Source: Bacteroidota bacterium (GTDB taxonomy: Bacteria > Bacteroidota > Rhodothermia > Rhodothermales > UBA10348). From it: DNA of 64,000 nt. Location of the stretch: assembly GCA_029262775.1 (NCBI GenBank), contig JAJCYR010000059.1:62001-126000 (forward strand), written 5' to 3'. Position numbers and translations under genes: made by a program. This document shows positions 8,679 through 17,394 of the stretch, in pieces. Each line of letters starts with the position of its first letter. Positions within the stretch are counted from its first letter, which is position 1. The notes under the pieces were generated by a model, which saw only the letters and a program-made list of their open reading frames with translations, made no database searches and was not told the DNA's origin.

Positions 8679-9200
8679 ATGACTGTACGTACTGCATCCC
8701 GAACAGCCGCAGAACTCCCCGCGCCCGGGCCCGGGCCCGATTCACCAGGCCGGGCCGCAGCCATTCACCAGGCCGGTCATATCCTGCTCTGTATGTACTA
8801 CGGGGTTCAGATTCTCGAAGTCAGGCCGCCCGGCTCTGCTGCCCCCGATATGGACGTAGTCGACTGTGTACATTCCCAGCCTGGTGAGGTCGAAAAATAT
8901 GTCCGCATGCTACTCGCGGGCGGCGTGGCGGAGGGGCGATACCGCGCATCGGGGTATGCCTTTTCCGGGGAGGACCTGGCTCGCGTGCGCGCCGTCCTGT
9001 CCCGGCAGCCCGACGACTTCGAGTCGTGGGTTACGACCCATGCCCGGCGCGTAGCCATTCACCTGGCCGATCCGCGCATGTGGAAAACCCTGAACGATCT
9101 GGCAGATTACCTGGGGACGCTCACCGCCCCTCTTCGAGATTCAGAGCTCGAGCCCGTCGTCGCGCTGATCCGTGACCGCCTGCATACCCCGCTCAAGTAG
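8679..9200 (+). CDS. small M41-like protein with altered zinc motif (HQAGH)
   Basis: 173 residues. After a Pro/Gly-rich N-terminus, residues ~28-50 read AAIHQAGHILLCMYYGV, which aligns with the HEAGH helix of small FtsH-type (M41) metallopeptidase-like proteins but has Gln where the catalytic Glu belongs. Downstream, MLLAGGVAEGRY resembles the LAGxxAE segment that carries the third zinc-site region in M41. Both His are kept, so zinc may still be bound, but water activation by Glu would be lost, suggesting a pseudo-enzyme or regulator. A 14-base direct repeat (8740-8753 and 8763-8776) covers the motif codons in two different frames. The 3' 60 bases overlap the end of the converging TPR gene. 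Confidence 0.65.
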   Translation: MTVRTASRTAAELPAPGPGPDSPGRAAAIHQAGHILLCMYYGVQILEVRPPGSAAPDMDVVDCVHSQPGEVEKYVRMLLAGGVAEGRYRASGYAFSGEDLARVRAVLSRQPDDFESWVTTHARRVAIHLADPRMWKTLNDLADYLGTLTAPLRDSELEPVVALIRDRLHTPLK

Positions 9201-10805
9201 TCGTCGTCCTGGCGTTCGCGCCCGCGCCTCATCGAAAGCACTGGCTGCACGGTCCCAGATACGCATTCTGTATAGCTCCTCGGCGAGGAGTTCATGCGTG
9301 GGTTTCGGTATTTCCGGTGGGCCGAAGGCAAAAGGTAGGCCTGCCTCCTCCTCGGCCGCTTCTTCGAGCTTCGAGACGCCCTCGCGCGCGCGACCCGTCT
9401 CGAGTGCCAATAGTCCTTCGAGCTGCAGCCGGATCACATGGTTTCCAGAGGGGGCAACGGGAATGTCTGCCAGCGCCTCACGGGCGCCCCGTACGTCTCC
9501 GGCCCGTAGCAGGGCAAGCCCCTGACCTGACAGGTAAACAGCGCGGTTATCCGGTAGGCCATCCGACGCATTTTCAGAGCGTCCAGCAGGCACGTCGGCC
9601 GTCCACCTGAGCCAGAGTGAATCGGGTGCGCCGTCGTCGCCAAATGGCGGAGACACTTCCAGCAGATGCAACGACCGCATGGAGGCGAAATACCCCCACT
9701 GTCCCAGGTTGACGTCGCCCGCCTCCACCCAGGCATAACACGCATTCATGAGCGCTTCGGCCTCCCGCCACTGGGCCAGCTGCAAGTGGCCGTAGTGCTG
9801 CCAGGAGGTGTAATGGCCACACGCCCACGGGGCGGGATCCTGGTCGCCGCGCTGCGAGCGTACGGTCGCGACCGCCAGGCGGTTATTTTCCACCACCCGC
9901 TCCCAGAGACCCAGGGCTACGAAAATGTGCGTTGTCATGTGCTGCGCATGGCCGGCTCCCGGAGCTACGTCAGCGTAGGCATCGGCGGCCGGTAGACCGA
10001 GCGGAGCATGGATTGGGTCATCGAACGAATGAATCAGGTAGTGCGCCGCGCCCGGATGCCGCGGATTGCGTTCAAACACCGGCTGCGCCACCGAAGCCGC
10101 CTGCATGTACGTCCGGAATTCGCGCTCGCCATTCGTGGTCCCAAGAATGGAGAGGGCATAGAAGGTGCGCGCCTCGTCGTCGTGGGGCCAGGATAAATGC
10201 AGCTTCTTCATGGCCTCCATGTAGTTGCGGTCCCTCACGGACTTGGGTGGCGCTTCGATCGGGGCGCCGGCCTTTGTGCTGACGGAGCCCGCATAGAGTT
10301 CTTCCACCGCATCGAGGTACATGGCTTCGCGCGGAGTCCTGGCATGTTTCCGGCGCCCCTCGCGGGTAGGCGCCAGGCGCCCGAGTGCCGTCGTACCAGC
10401 GTCAAGATCAACCTGCCGCCACAGCGGATGGTTGTAGGTCATGGCTTCGCCCCAGTAGGCCAGCGCAAACAAGCTGTCGGCCTGCTGCGCCTCACGAAAG
10501 GCCTCTGCCGCCCGGTCGAATTCAAAGCTGTGCAACAACAGCACGCCGCGGTAGAAGGGCTCCTGGGCGGCCTCGTTTCCGGAATTCGGAAAATAAATAC
10601 GCCCCAGGCCGTCCATATCGGTCATGTTGCCGACGGGAACAGGGCCGTCAGCCAAATCGGGTGCGCCCTGTGGCTGGCAGCCGGTGGCGGCGACGAGCAG
10701 CATCACGGCGGCCAGCCGGGCGAACGGAGCGGCTCCCGCGGTTGGAGCGACTTCGGCGACAGGAGCGACTTCGGCGGGCCCTGGAATAGACCTTGAATTG
10801 AGCAT
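9141..10805 (-). CDS. TPR-repeat lipoprotein
   Basis: 554 residues from the ATG at 10805 (an upstream ATG at 10838 is possible). The N-terminus has a long Ala/Pro/Val-rich leader, then LAAVMLLVAATGC, a lipobox-like end at about residue 43; the position is late for a signal peptide, so the true start could be internal. The rest is helical with TPR-like units (FYRGVLLLHSFEFDRAAEAF, FALAYWGEAMTYNHP, HYGHLQLAQWREAEALMNAC) and a conserved GHAQHMTTHIF segment found in secreted TPR proteins of this kind. It probably acts as a periplasmic scaffold. Two 15-base repeats at 10744 and 10762 encode part of the leader. Converges with, and overlaps by 60 bases, the M41-like gene. Confidence 0.8.
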   Translation of the reverse strand: MLNSRSIPGPAEVAPVAEVAPTAGAAPFARLAAVMLLVAATGCQPQGAPDLADGPVPVGNMTDMDGLGRIYFPNSGNEAAQEPFYRGVLLLHSFEFDRAAEAFREAQQADSLFALAYWGEAMTYNHPLWRQVDLDAGTTALGRLAPTREGRRKHARTPREAMYLDAVEELYAGSVSTKAGAPIEAPPKSVRDRNYMEAMKKLHLSWPHDDEARTFYALSILGTTNGEREFRTYMQAASVAQPVFERNPRHPGAAHYLIHSFDDPIHAPLGLPAADAYADVAPGAGHAQHMTTHIFVALGLWERVVENNRLAVATVRSQRGDQDPAPWACGHYTSWQHYGHLQLAQWREAEALMNACYAWVEAGDVNLGQWGYFASMRSLHLLEVSPPFGDDGAPDSLWLRWTADVPAGRSENASDGLPDNRAVYLSGQGLALLRAGDVRGAREALADIPVAPSGNHVIRLQLEGLLALETGRAREGVSKLEEAAEEEAGLPFAFGPPEIPKPTHELLAEELYRMRIWDRAASAFDEARARTPGRRLLERGMQAVTDQRDDGLEL

Positions 10806-10904
10806 GGGTTCTGGATCTCTTGTGGCAGGAAAGCGCAATATGCTGTTTATTCATCCTTGTAACAAGCACAAAGTAACGGGACCCGGCGCCCCGACCCTTC
10901 CCGC

Positions 10905-11525
10905 ATGCCCTGGACCAGCTTCCGCTACTCGCTCTACGCGCCGTTTTATGATCTGCTGGCCTGGCCGCTCGGCGCGGCGCGGCGGCGGGCCGTGGCGCAG
11001 GCAGCCATCGGCCCCCGTGATCATGTGCTCATCGTGGGCTGCGGCACCGGCCTTGACCTGGCGCATATCCCACCCGGCTGCCGCGTCACGGCCACCGACC
11101 TGTCGGTGCGCATGCTGGGAAGCATGCGCCGCCGCGCCCGCGCCCTGGGTCGCGAGGTCGCGCTTCACCGCTTGGACGCCGAGCGCCTCGTATTTCCAGG
11201 CGGCGCGGAGGAGGAGGGCTTCGACGTTGTTCTGGTGCACCTGATTGCCGCCGTTGTACCGGACGGTGCAGCCTGCGTCGGTGAGGCGGCACGCGTACTG
11301 AAAACCGGAGGCACACTCAGCCTGTTCGACATCTTCCGATCCGGCGCGCACGAGCGCCCTGGACTCCTGCTACGCACACTCAACGTGCCAGCCCGCATCT
11401 TTTTCTCCGACATCAACCGGCGCGCCGAAGACCTCACGCGCGGCCTACCGCTCACACTGCTCCAGGATCAGCCCGTGGCATTCGGCGGCCTGTTCCGGGC
11501 GTTGGCCTACAGAAAGCACGCCTGA
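10905..11525 (+). CDS. class I SAM-dependent methyltransferase
   Basis: 206 residues. Motif I is HVLIVGCGTGLDL, followed by VTATDLSVRMLGSM (acidic residue at the end of strand 2) and an acidic FDVVLVHLIAAV strand 4. The start RYSLYAPFYDLLAWPL with Y-x-x-x-A-x-x-Y-D is typical of the UbiE/PmtA-like group that methylates quinones or phosphatidylethanolamine; the substrate is not certain. The C-terminus FGGLFRALAYRK closes the fold. The gene diverges from the TPR lipoprotein (~100 bases between starts) and converges with the TrmH-family gene. Confidence 0.85.
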   Translation: MPWTSFRYSLYAPFYDLLAWPLGAARRRAVAQAAIGPRDHVLIVGCGTGLDLAHIPPGCRVTATDLSVRMLGSMRRRARALGREVALHRLDAERLVFPGGAEEEGFDVVLVHLIAAVVPDGAACVGEAARVLKTGGTLSLFDIFRSGAHERPGLLLRTLNVPARIFFSDINRRAEDLTRGLPLTLLQDQPVAFGGLFRALAYRKHA

Positions 11526-11555
11526 GCACCGGGAAGGCTGCTTACAGCGCGTTCA

Positions 11556-12302
11556 TCAGCGCTGCAGCAACCGCTCGGCGTGCCGCACGGCGCGCATGGT
11601 GAAGTCCGCCTCCAGGCGCTCGAGTTCATCGGCCGAAAGAGCGCCCGCGCCCGCTGCGCGTCGCGCCTGGTCCGCGTGGTAGAGCGCCATGGCGGCCGCG
11701 ACGGAGATGTTGTAACTCTGGACGAACCCCGTCATGGGCAGCAGGACCGACGCATCGGCCCGTGAAATCATTTCTTCCGATACACCCGACAGCTCGTTTC
11801 CGAGCACGATCGCGACGGGCTCCGAAAAGTCGAGCGCCGAAATGGGCACCGCGCTCGCATCCAGATGCGTGACCGCAATCCGATAACCACGGCGGCGCAG
11901 CGGCTCTACACATGCGGCCGCTGTTTCGTGGAAGTGCACATCGAGCCACTTGTCGGCCCCCTGCGTTGTCCGGGCCGATTTCTTCGGCGGAACCGAGCCC
12001 CGGATGACATGAAACTCCTGCAGTCCGAGCCCCTCGGCCGTGCGCATGACGGCGCTTACATTTCCCGTATTGGCGAGTCCCTCGACGACCGTTACCACAT
12101 GGTACGTCCGCTCGCGCACTACACTGCGAATGCGCTCCTGGCGTTCATCGGAGAGGTGCGGCGAGAGACGCTGAATGACTTCAGCTGGCGACAGCTGACG
12201 ATTGCCCGTCGAAAACCCCTCAAACCGGCCACGCGCAGCATGCTCCATGCGGGACATCTCCCGAAGGGCCTCGTCGCGGAAGAGCTCCTGTTCCTTGTTC
12301 AT
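11556..12302 (-). CDS. TrmH/SpoU family RNA 2'-O-methyltransferase
   Basis: 248 residues from the ATG at 12302 (MNKEQELFRDEALREM); the upstream ATG at 12422 adds 40 residues without a family match. The three SpoU motifs are clear: motif 1 GLANTGNVSAVMRTAEGLG with the catalytic Arg, motif 2 VAIVLGNELSGVSEE and motif 3 PMTGFVQSYNISVAAAM, which forms the SAM-binding trefoil knot. The N-terminal QRLSPHLSDERQERIRSVV resembles the tRNA-binding extension of TrmH (Gm18 in tRNA), so tRNA is the likely target, not proven. It converges with the methyltransferase and diverges from the SDR gene (149-base gap). Confidence 0.88.
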   Translation of the reverse strand: MNKEQELFRDEALREMSRMEHAARGRFEGFSTGNRQLSPAEVIQRLSPHLSDERQERIRSVVRERTYHVVTVVEGLANTGNVSAVMRTAEGLGLQEFHVIRGSVPPKKSARTTQGADKWLDVHFHETAAACVEPLRRRGYRIAVTHLDASAVPISALDFSEPVAIVLGNELSGVSEEMISRADASVLLPMTGFVQSYNISVAAAMALYHADQARRAAGAGALSADELERLEADFTMRAVRHAERLLQR

Positions 12303-12451
12303 GACGGTAACGGACTGAGTGGACGGCAAATCGGTAGTGAGGCGGCAGCGCGGCGCATCCGGCGAGTCCGGCACCGGCAGGAATCCCCGTCCGGGAACAC
12401 CGTGCCCACGGACTGCATGCAAGCCGACACTGCGAACAATTAGATCATTTC

Positions 12452-13168
12452 ATGCAACTTACAGATAAAATCGCACTCGTTACGGGTGCCAGCGCCGGTC
12501 TCGGTGCCCAAGTTTCACGCGATCTCGTCGCCCGCGGTGCCCGCGTTTTCGGCCTCGCTCGCCGCGAAGAGCGCCTGAACGCCCTCCAGGACGAACTGGG
12601 CGATGCCTTTACGCCGCTTCCGGCCGACGTCACAAGCGAAGAGGATATCCAGAATACGTTTCGCCGCATTGGTGACCGGCTCGACATCCTCGTCAACAAT
12701 GCCGGCCTCGGCAAATTCGGGCCAGCCAAAGACACATCGACCGCAGACTGGGACCTGCAGATCAACGTCAATCTGAAGGGCGTCTTCCTCTGCACGCGCG
12801 CCGCCATTCCCCTCATGCAGGAGCAGAACCGGCACGTGGGCTTCGGCGGCCACATCATCAACGTGAGCTCGGTCGCCGGACTCATGGGAAACCCCAATGT
12901 GAGTGCCTACAATGTGACCAAATTTGGCCTCAAGGGCTACTCGGAGGCGCTCTTCAAGGAACTCCGCGAGGACGGCATCAAGGTCACGTGTATTTTCCCG
13001 GGATCGATCGAGACCGAGTTTTTCGAGCAGGCTGGCGTCTCCATCTCGGACCATCCCATGACGTCCGAGGACGTTTCCGGCTCGGTCATGCATGTGCTTG
13101 AAGCACCGGACAACTACCTTGTTTCGGAAATCGTCATGCGGCCCCTTCGGCCAAAGCTGAAATCCTGA
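12452..13168 (+). CDS. short-chain dehydrogenase/reductase
   Basis: 238 residues. A classical SDR: cofactor loop TGASAGLG near residue 12, NNAGLG near residue 85, catalytic Ser in INVSSVAG and the catalytic pair in SAYNVTKFG (Y-x-x-x-K). ARREERLN after strand 2 suggests NADP preference, an inference from the basic residues. It oxidises or reduces a hydroxyl/keto group on an unidentified small molecule in the cytosol. The PGSIETEFF segment is typical of the family. The gene stands alone with an 82-base gap before the TRAP solute-binding gene. Confidence 0.9.
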   Translation: MQLTDKIALVTGASAGLGAQVSRDLVARGARVFGLARREERLNALQDELGDAFTPLPADVTSEEDIQNTFRRIGDRLDILVNNAGLGKFGPAKDTSTADWDLQINVNLKGVFLCTRAAIPLMQEQNRHVGFGGHIINVSSVAGLMGNPNVSAYNVTKFGLKGYSEALFKELREDGIKVTCIFPGSIETEFFEQAGVSISDHPMTSEDVSGSVMHVLEAPDNYLVSEIVMRPLRPKLKS

Positions 13169-13250
13169 TACCGAAGCCCTGACGCATACGACCGTCATCC
13201 CGCGACCGTCCACCGTCCGCCCGAACCCCCTCACCCTACCCGATCCGCCC

Positions 13251-14354
13251 ATGAAACGCCGCGATTTTGTCAAAAAAGCGTCCGTAACCGCCGCGGCCGG
13301 GGCTGTTCTGGGTGGATGCGCCGCTTCGGAGGAAGGCCCAGCCGCCGTGCAGACCAGTCCGCGTGTGTCATGGCGTCTGGCGTCGAGCTTCCCCCGCTCG
13401 CTCGATACCATTTATGGCGCGGCCGAAGTCATGGCGCGCCGGGTCGATCAGCTGACCGGTGGCCGCTTCACCATCCGCGCTTTCCCGGCGGGCGAAATCG
13501 TACCCTATGACCAGGTTCTCGATACCGTCCAGAAGGGAACGCTCCAGATGGGCCACTCGGCGAGCTATTATTTCACCGGGCTCAACCCGGCCTTCGCGTT
13601 CGATGCCACCGTGCCCTTCGGCATGAACGCGCGGCAACTCAATGCCTGGATGTACTATGGCGATGGCATGGATCTCATGCGATCGCTCTTCGCCGATTTC
13701 AACATCCGCAACTATCCCGGTGGCAACACGGGCGTTCAGATGGGCGGCTGGTTCCGCCGCCAGGTGGGCAGCGTCCAGGACCTGAACGGACTCAAAATGC
13801 GTATTCCGGGGCTTGGAGGCAAGGTCATGGCCGAGATGGGTGTGAACGTCCAGGTGTTGGGCGGCGGGGAAATCTATGCGGCCCTCGAAACGGGCACCAT
13901 CGATGCTACCGAGTGGTCAGGCCCCTACGATGACGAGAAACTCGGCTTCCACCAGGTGGCCAAAAATTATTACTATCCCGGATGGTGGGAGCCCGGGCCG
14001 GGGCTGAGTTTCTACATCAACCAGGATGCGTGGGCCACGCTTCCGTCCACGTACCAGGCCGCGCTCGAAGCGGCGTGCGCCGAGGCGAACGTGGGCATGG
14101 TGGCGTCCTACGACGCCAAGAATCCGCCCGCACTCGAACGCCTCCTCCAAACAGACATTACGCTGCGGCCGTTCTCGCTGGATATCATGTCGGCGGCGGA
14201 AGAAATTACGCGTGACCTGCAGGCGCAGGAGGCCGCATCGCGCCCCGAGTACGCGCGGATACTCGCCAGCTACCGGGCGTTTGCGGCCGCGTCCAATGCA
14301 TGGCTCGGCACCGCCGAAAATACCTACAACTCCTTCGCCTTCCGGGACCGGTAA
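13251..14354 (+). CDS. TRAP transporter solute-binding protein (DctP/TakP type)
   Basis: 367 residues. The start MKRRDFVKKASVTAAAGAVL with a twin-arginine (RRDF) and a Cys after GG suggests Tat export and lipid anchoring. The mature part reads as a DctP-family periplasmic binding protein: SWRLASSFPRSLDTIYGAAE, FPAGEIVPYDQVLDTVQKGT, GLKMRIPGLGGKVMAEMG and ATEWSGPYDDEKLGF. The W-R-L-x-S-S and the Tyr/Trp-rich YYYPGWWEPG segment are characteristic of TakP-like proteins that bind 2-oxoacids as dimers, so an organic acid is the probable ligand. The likely membrane partners dctQ and dctM lie on the opposite strand 1.7-3.6 kb away, separated by an esterase and glsA. Confidence 0.9.
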   Translation: MKRRDFVKKASVTAAAGAVLGGCAASEEGPAAVQTSPRVSWRLASSFPRSLDTIYGAAEVMARRVDQLTGGRFTIRAFPAGEIVPYDQVLDTVQKGTLQMGHSASYYFTGLNPAFAFDATVPFGMNARQLNAWMYYGDGMDLMRSLFADFNIRNYPGGNTGVQMGGWFRRQVGSVQDLNGLKMRIPGLGGKVMAEMGVNVQVLGGGEIYAALETGTIDATEWSGPYDDEKLGFHQVAKNYYYPGWWEPGPGLSFYINQDAWATLPSTYQAALEAACAEANVGMVASYDAKNPPALERLLQTDITLRPFSLDIMSAAEEITRDLQAQEAASRPEYARILASYRAFAAASNAWLGTAENTYNSFAFRDR

Positions 14355-14358
14355 CGCG

Positions 14359-14387
14359 TGGAAACGAGTTGAAAAACCATCACACAC
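14359..14387 (+). repeat. copy of a dispersed repeat arm
   Basis: The 29 bases in the gap before the esterase gene match, at 27 of 29 positions, the reverse complement of the right arm of the inverted-repeat element at 48807-48985 (core GTTGAAAAACCATCACACAC). This suggests a short dispersed repeat family. Only one arm is recognised here. Confidence 0.6.
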
Positions 14388-14400
14388 AGACACTGTCCTT

Positions 14401-15084
14401 ATGTCCGTTTTCCATTTCCCAACCGCCCGAACGGCCCGCTATGTCCTGCGCGTAGGCCCGTACGCTGAGCCTTCCCCTGTTTCCGATCTCTGGATCGCCC
14501 TGCACGGGTACGGGCAGCTGGCGACGTCGTTTGCCGACGAACTGGCGCCGATTTCCTGCCCCGGCCGTGCGCTCCTCTGCCCCGAAGCTCTCTCGCGCTT
14601 CTACACGAACCATGGGAAGGCGGAAATCGGCGCCAGTTGGATGACCAGCCTCGACCGCGAGTACGAAATCCTGGACCAGGTCAGCTACCTGGACGCACTC
14701 TGGGAACAGGTGGTCGAAGAATTGGAGACCGGTTCCGATCTCGATGGCGCCGGTCTGCCCACCACCGTCCTCGGCTTCAGCCAGGGATGCCCGGCTGCCA
14801 CGCGCTGGCTTGGCAACGGCCAGTTCACTGCCAGTCGCCTTATTCTCTGGGGCGGCGACCACGCGCACGATTTAACGGACGAGGAGTGGGACGCACTCCG
14901 CCTGACGGGAGAAATAATCCTCGTGGCCGGCGAAAATGACCGGATTGTACCGATTGAGCGGCTGCAGAAGGCGGAAACCGAACTCCGCGACGCCGGATGC
15001 AACGTGCGTCTCGTGACGCACCCGGGCGCCCATCATCTGGATGCGAGCGTTCTAAAAAATCGTGTGCCCGATCTCGGACGTTAG
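14401..15084 (+). CDS. alpha/beta hydrolase (phospholipase/carboxylesterase family)
   Basis: 227 residues from the ATG at 14401; further upstream the frame runs through the intergenic repeat. The fold is that of bacterial carboxylesterase/acyl-protein-thioesterase-like serine hydrolases: oxyanion loop ALHGYGQ, nucleophile elbow GFSQGC, acidic residue in AGENDRIVP and the catalytic His in HPGAHHLD. The substrate is unknown. It ends within the 3' end of the converging glsA (33-base overlap). Confidence 0.85.
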   Translation: MSVFHFPTARTARYVLRVGPYAEPSPVSDLWIALHGYGQLATSFADELAPISCPGRALLCPEALSRFYTNHGKAEIGASWMTSLDREYEILDQVSYLDALWEQVVEELETGSDLDGAGLPTTVLGFSQGCPAATRWLGNGQFTASRLILWGGDHAHDLTDEEWDALRLTGEIILVAGENDRIVPIERLQKAETELRDAGCNVRLVTHPGAHHLDASVLKNRVPDLGR

Positions 15085-16065
15085 CAGTTCGAGGGCACGC
15101 ATGCCCAGGTGGGAATTGCCGCGCTCGTTCAGGCGCGGACTCCAGACGGCGACCGAATAGTAGCGCGGGTGGATGGCCACAATGCCGCCGCCCACACCGC
15201 TTTTCCCCGGTAGGCCGACCCGGAAGGCGAATTCACCCGCCTCGTCATAAAACCCGCAGGTCTGCATGACGGCGTTCACGCGCTGCACCATGACGGGCGG
15301 CGCAAGCGCCCTCCCGTCGTGCAGCGTGCGCCCCTCATTGGCCAGCAGGCCCAAGGTACAGGCCAGCTGCGTACACGTCATTTCCATGGCGCAGAGCCGC
15401 ACGTACAGATCCAGCACCTCATCCGGCTCATTGTAGATGTTGCCGAAAGATTTCATCAGGTTGACGAGCGCCGCGTTCCGATGGCTCGCCGCCCGCTCCG
15501 AACGGGCCACGCGTTCATTCCATGAAATGGACGTGTCCCCCGAGAGCGCGTGCACGAACGCATAGAGGTCTTCCAGTGGCCGCTTCAGCGCGGAAATCAG
15601 CACGTCGCAGACCACGAGTGCACCCGCATTGATGAGCGGATTGCGCGGAATGCCCTGTTCATATTCGAGCTGAAACAGTGAGTCGAAGGCGTTGCCCGAC
15701 GGCTCCACATCCATCCGCTCCCAGATTTCATCCGGGTCAATGGTCAGTGCCAAAAGCAATGCGGGCACCTTCGCGATACTCTGCACGGAAAACGCCACGT
15801 CTGCATCTCCCACACTGTGCACGGCGCCATCAAGGCACTGCAGGCTCATCCCGAACTGATCTGGATTCACGCAGGCCAATTCCGGAATGTACGCCGCCAC
15901 ATTTCCGATCCGGACGTCTTCGCCCGACGCAATTCCGGTGCCAGGTCCTTGGGTCCGGACACTGCCAGGCGGCCGTCCTTCGGCCGCCTGTTCGTCCCCT
16001 TCCTGAACCGGACTCAGTCGGTTATGGATGGAGTTGAGTATGTGCTTGTAGTCAATGGTACCCAT
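15052..16065 (-). CDS. glsA: glutaminase
   Basis: 337 residues. It hydrolyses L-glutamine to glutamate and ammonia. Family signatures include AYIPELA, FSVQSIAKV (the Ser-x-x-Lys nucleophile pair), PSGNAFDSLFQLEYEQG, PRNPLINAGAL and the C-terminal VGLPGKSGVGGGI. An extra low-complexity insertion of about 25 residues (GDEQAAEGRPPGSVRTQGPG) sits near residue 23, which is not typical. It is the last gene of a minus-strand series (UDG-rarA-dctQ-dctM-glsA), 9 bases after dctM, which places glutamate production next to a TRAP organic-acid permease. Confidence 0.95.
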   Translation of the reverse strand: MGTIDYKHILNSIHNRLSPVQEGDEQAAEGRPPGSVRTQGPGTGIASGEDVRIGNVAAYIPELACVNPDQFGMSLQCLDGAVHSVGDADVAFSVQSIAKVPALLLALTIDPDEIWERMDVEPSGNAFDSLFQLEYEQGIPRNPLINAGALVVCDVLISALKRPLEDLYAFVHALSGDTSISWNERVARSERAASHRNAALVNLMKSFGNIYNEPDEVLDLYVRLCAMEMTCTQLACTLGLLANEGRTLHDGRALAPPVMVQRVNAVMQTCGFYDEAGEFAFRVGLPGKSGVGGGIVAIHPRYYSVAVWSPRLNERGNSHLGMRALELLTSEIGHTIF

Positions 16066-16074
16066 GCCCCCATC

Positions 16075-17394
16075 CTACCAATCCCACGTCACGAGTTCCG
16101 GCCAAATGACTATGGCCGCCAGGCCAATCATCTGGATGATGATGAACGGGACCGCACCCCGGTAGATATCTCTGGTCGTGATCTCGGGCGGCGCTACCCC
16201 CCGCAGGTAGAACAGCGCGAACCCGAATGGCGGCGTGAGGAAGGACATCTGCAGGTTCATGCCCAGCATGACACCGAACCAGACCAGATCCACACCGAGT
16301 AGCGCCGCGGCCGGCACGAGCAGTGGCACCACGATGAAGGCTATTTCGAAAAAATCGATGAAAAAGCCGAGCACGAACACCACGAGGTTGGCTACAATCA
16401 CCAGGCCGATCACGCCCCCAGGCAAATTCGTCAGGTAATGCTCAATCCAGAGGTCGCCGTTGAGCCCCCGGAATACGAGTGCGAACGCGGTCGATCCGAT
16501 GAGCAGAAAGAGCACCATGGACGTCAGCGAGGTGGTCCGGGCCATCGTCTCGCGGAGCGCCGTCCACGTCATGCGCCCGTTCACCGCCGCCAGCGCCATG
16601 GCACCGACCGCCCCGAGCGCACCGGCCTCGGTGGGCGTGGCAAGCCCCGCGAAAATACTCCCGAGCACCACGAGGATGAGTCCGAGCGGCGGAAGCAATA
16701 CCAGCAGCACGCGGCGAATCAGAAGACTTAGGTTTGCGGGCCGCGCCTCCGGCGGCAACGCCGGCGCGCGGCCCGGCTGGAAAATGGCCACGCCCACGGC
16801 GTATACGGCATAGAGCCCCGCCAGCATGAGCCCCGGCACGAGCGCCCCCCAGAACAGATCGCCCACCGAAATACCCATCTGATCGGCGAGCACGATCAGT
16901 ACGACCGACGGCGGAATGATCTGGCCGAGCGTGCCGGAGGCCATGATGAATCCCGTCGCGAGTTGCTTGTCGTATCCGTACCGCATCATGACGGGAAGTG
17001 AAATCAGCCCCATGGCCACCACACTTGCCCCTACCACGCCCGTTGCTGCTGCCAGGAGGGCCCCCACGAACACGACGGCAAGCGCCAATCCGCCCCGGAG
17101 CGGCCCGAATACCTGGCCAATTGTGGTTAGCAGATCATCGGCCAGGCGCGATTTTTCGAGCATGGTCCCCATGAAAATGAAAAACGGAACCGCCAGGAGA
17201 ACGAAATTCGACATGATGCCGAATGTCCGGTCCGGCATGGCGAGAAGCAGCGGCCAGTCGAGGAGCCCCATCTCAACACCGATGAAGGCAAAAATGAGCG
17301 CCGTGCCGCCGAGCGCAAATGCCACCGGAAAGCCGGTGAAAATGAGCACGAAGGCACCTACAAACATGAGGGGAGCCAGCAGGTCTTCGTTCAT
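16075..17394 (-). CDS. dctM: TRAP transporter large permease
   Basis: 439 residues from the ATG at 17394 (MNEDLLAPLMFVGAFVLIFTG). Twelve or so hydrophobic segments and family signatures are visible: GFPVAFALGG, VPFFIFMGTMLEKSRLADDL, ATGVVGASVVAMG, GTLGQIIPPSVVLIVLADQ, and ATPTEAGALGAVGAM. It forms the Na+- or H+-driven membrane channel of a TRAP uptake system with DctQ. The ATG overlaps the dctQ stop (ATGA), so the two are co-translated. The solute-binding partner is presumably the TakP-like protein at 13251 on the other strand. Confidence 0.95.
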   Translation of the reverse strand: MNEDLLAPLMFVGAFVLIFTGFPVAFALGGTALIFAFIGVEMGLLDWPLLLAMPDRTFGIMSNFVLLAVPFFIFMGTMLEKSRLADDLLTTIGQVFGPLRGGLALAVVFVGALLAAATGVVGASVVAMGLISLPVMMRYGYDKQLATGFIMASGTLGQIIPPSVVLIVLADQMGISVGDLFWGALVPGLMLAGLYAVYAVGVAIFQPGRAPALPPEARPANLSLLIRRVLLVLLPPLGLILVVLGSIFAGLATPTEAGALGAVGAMALAAVNGRMTWTALRETMARTTSLTSMVLFLLIGSTAFALVFRGLNGDLWIEHYLTNLPGGVIGLVIVANLVVFVLGFFIDFFEIAFIVVPLLVPAAALLGVDLVWFGVMLGMNLQMSFLTPPFGFALFYLRGVAPPEITTRDIYRGAVPFIIIQMIGLAAIVIWPELVTWDW

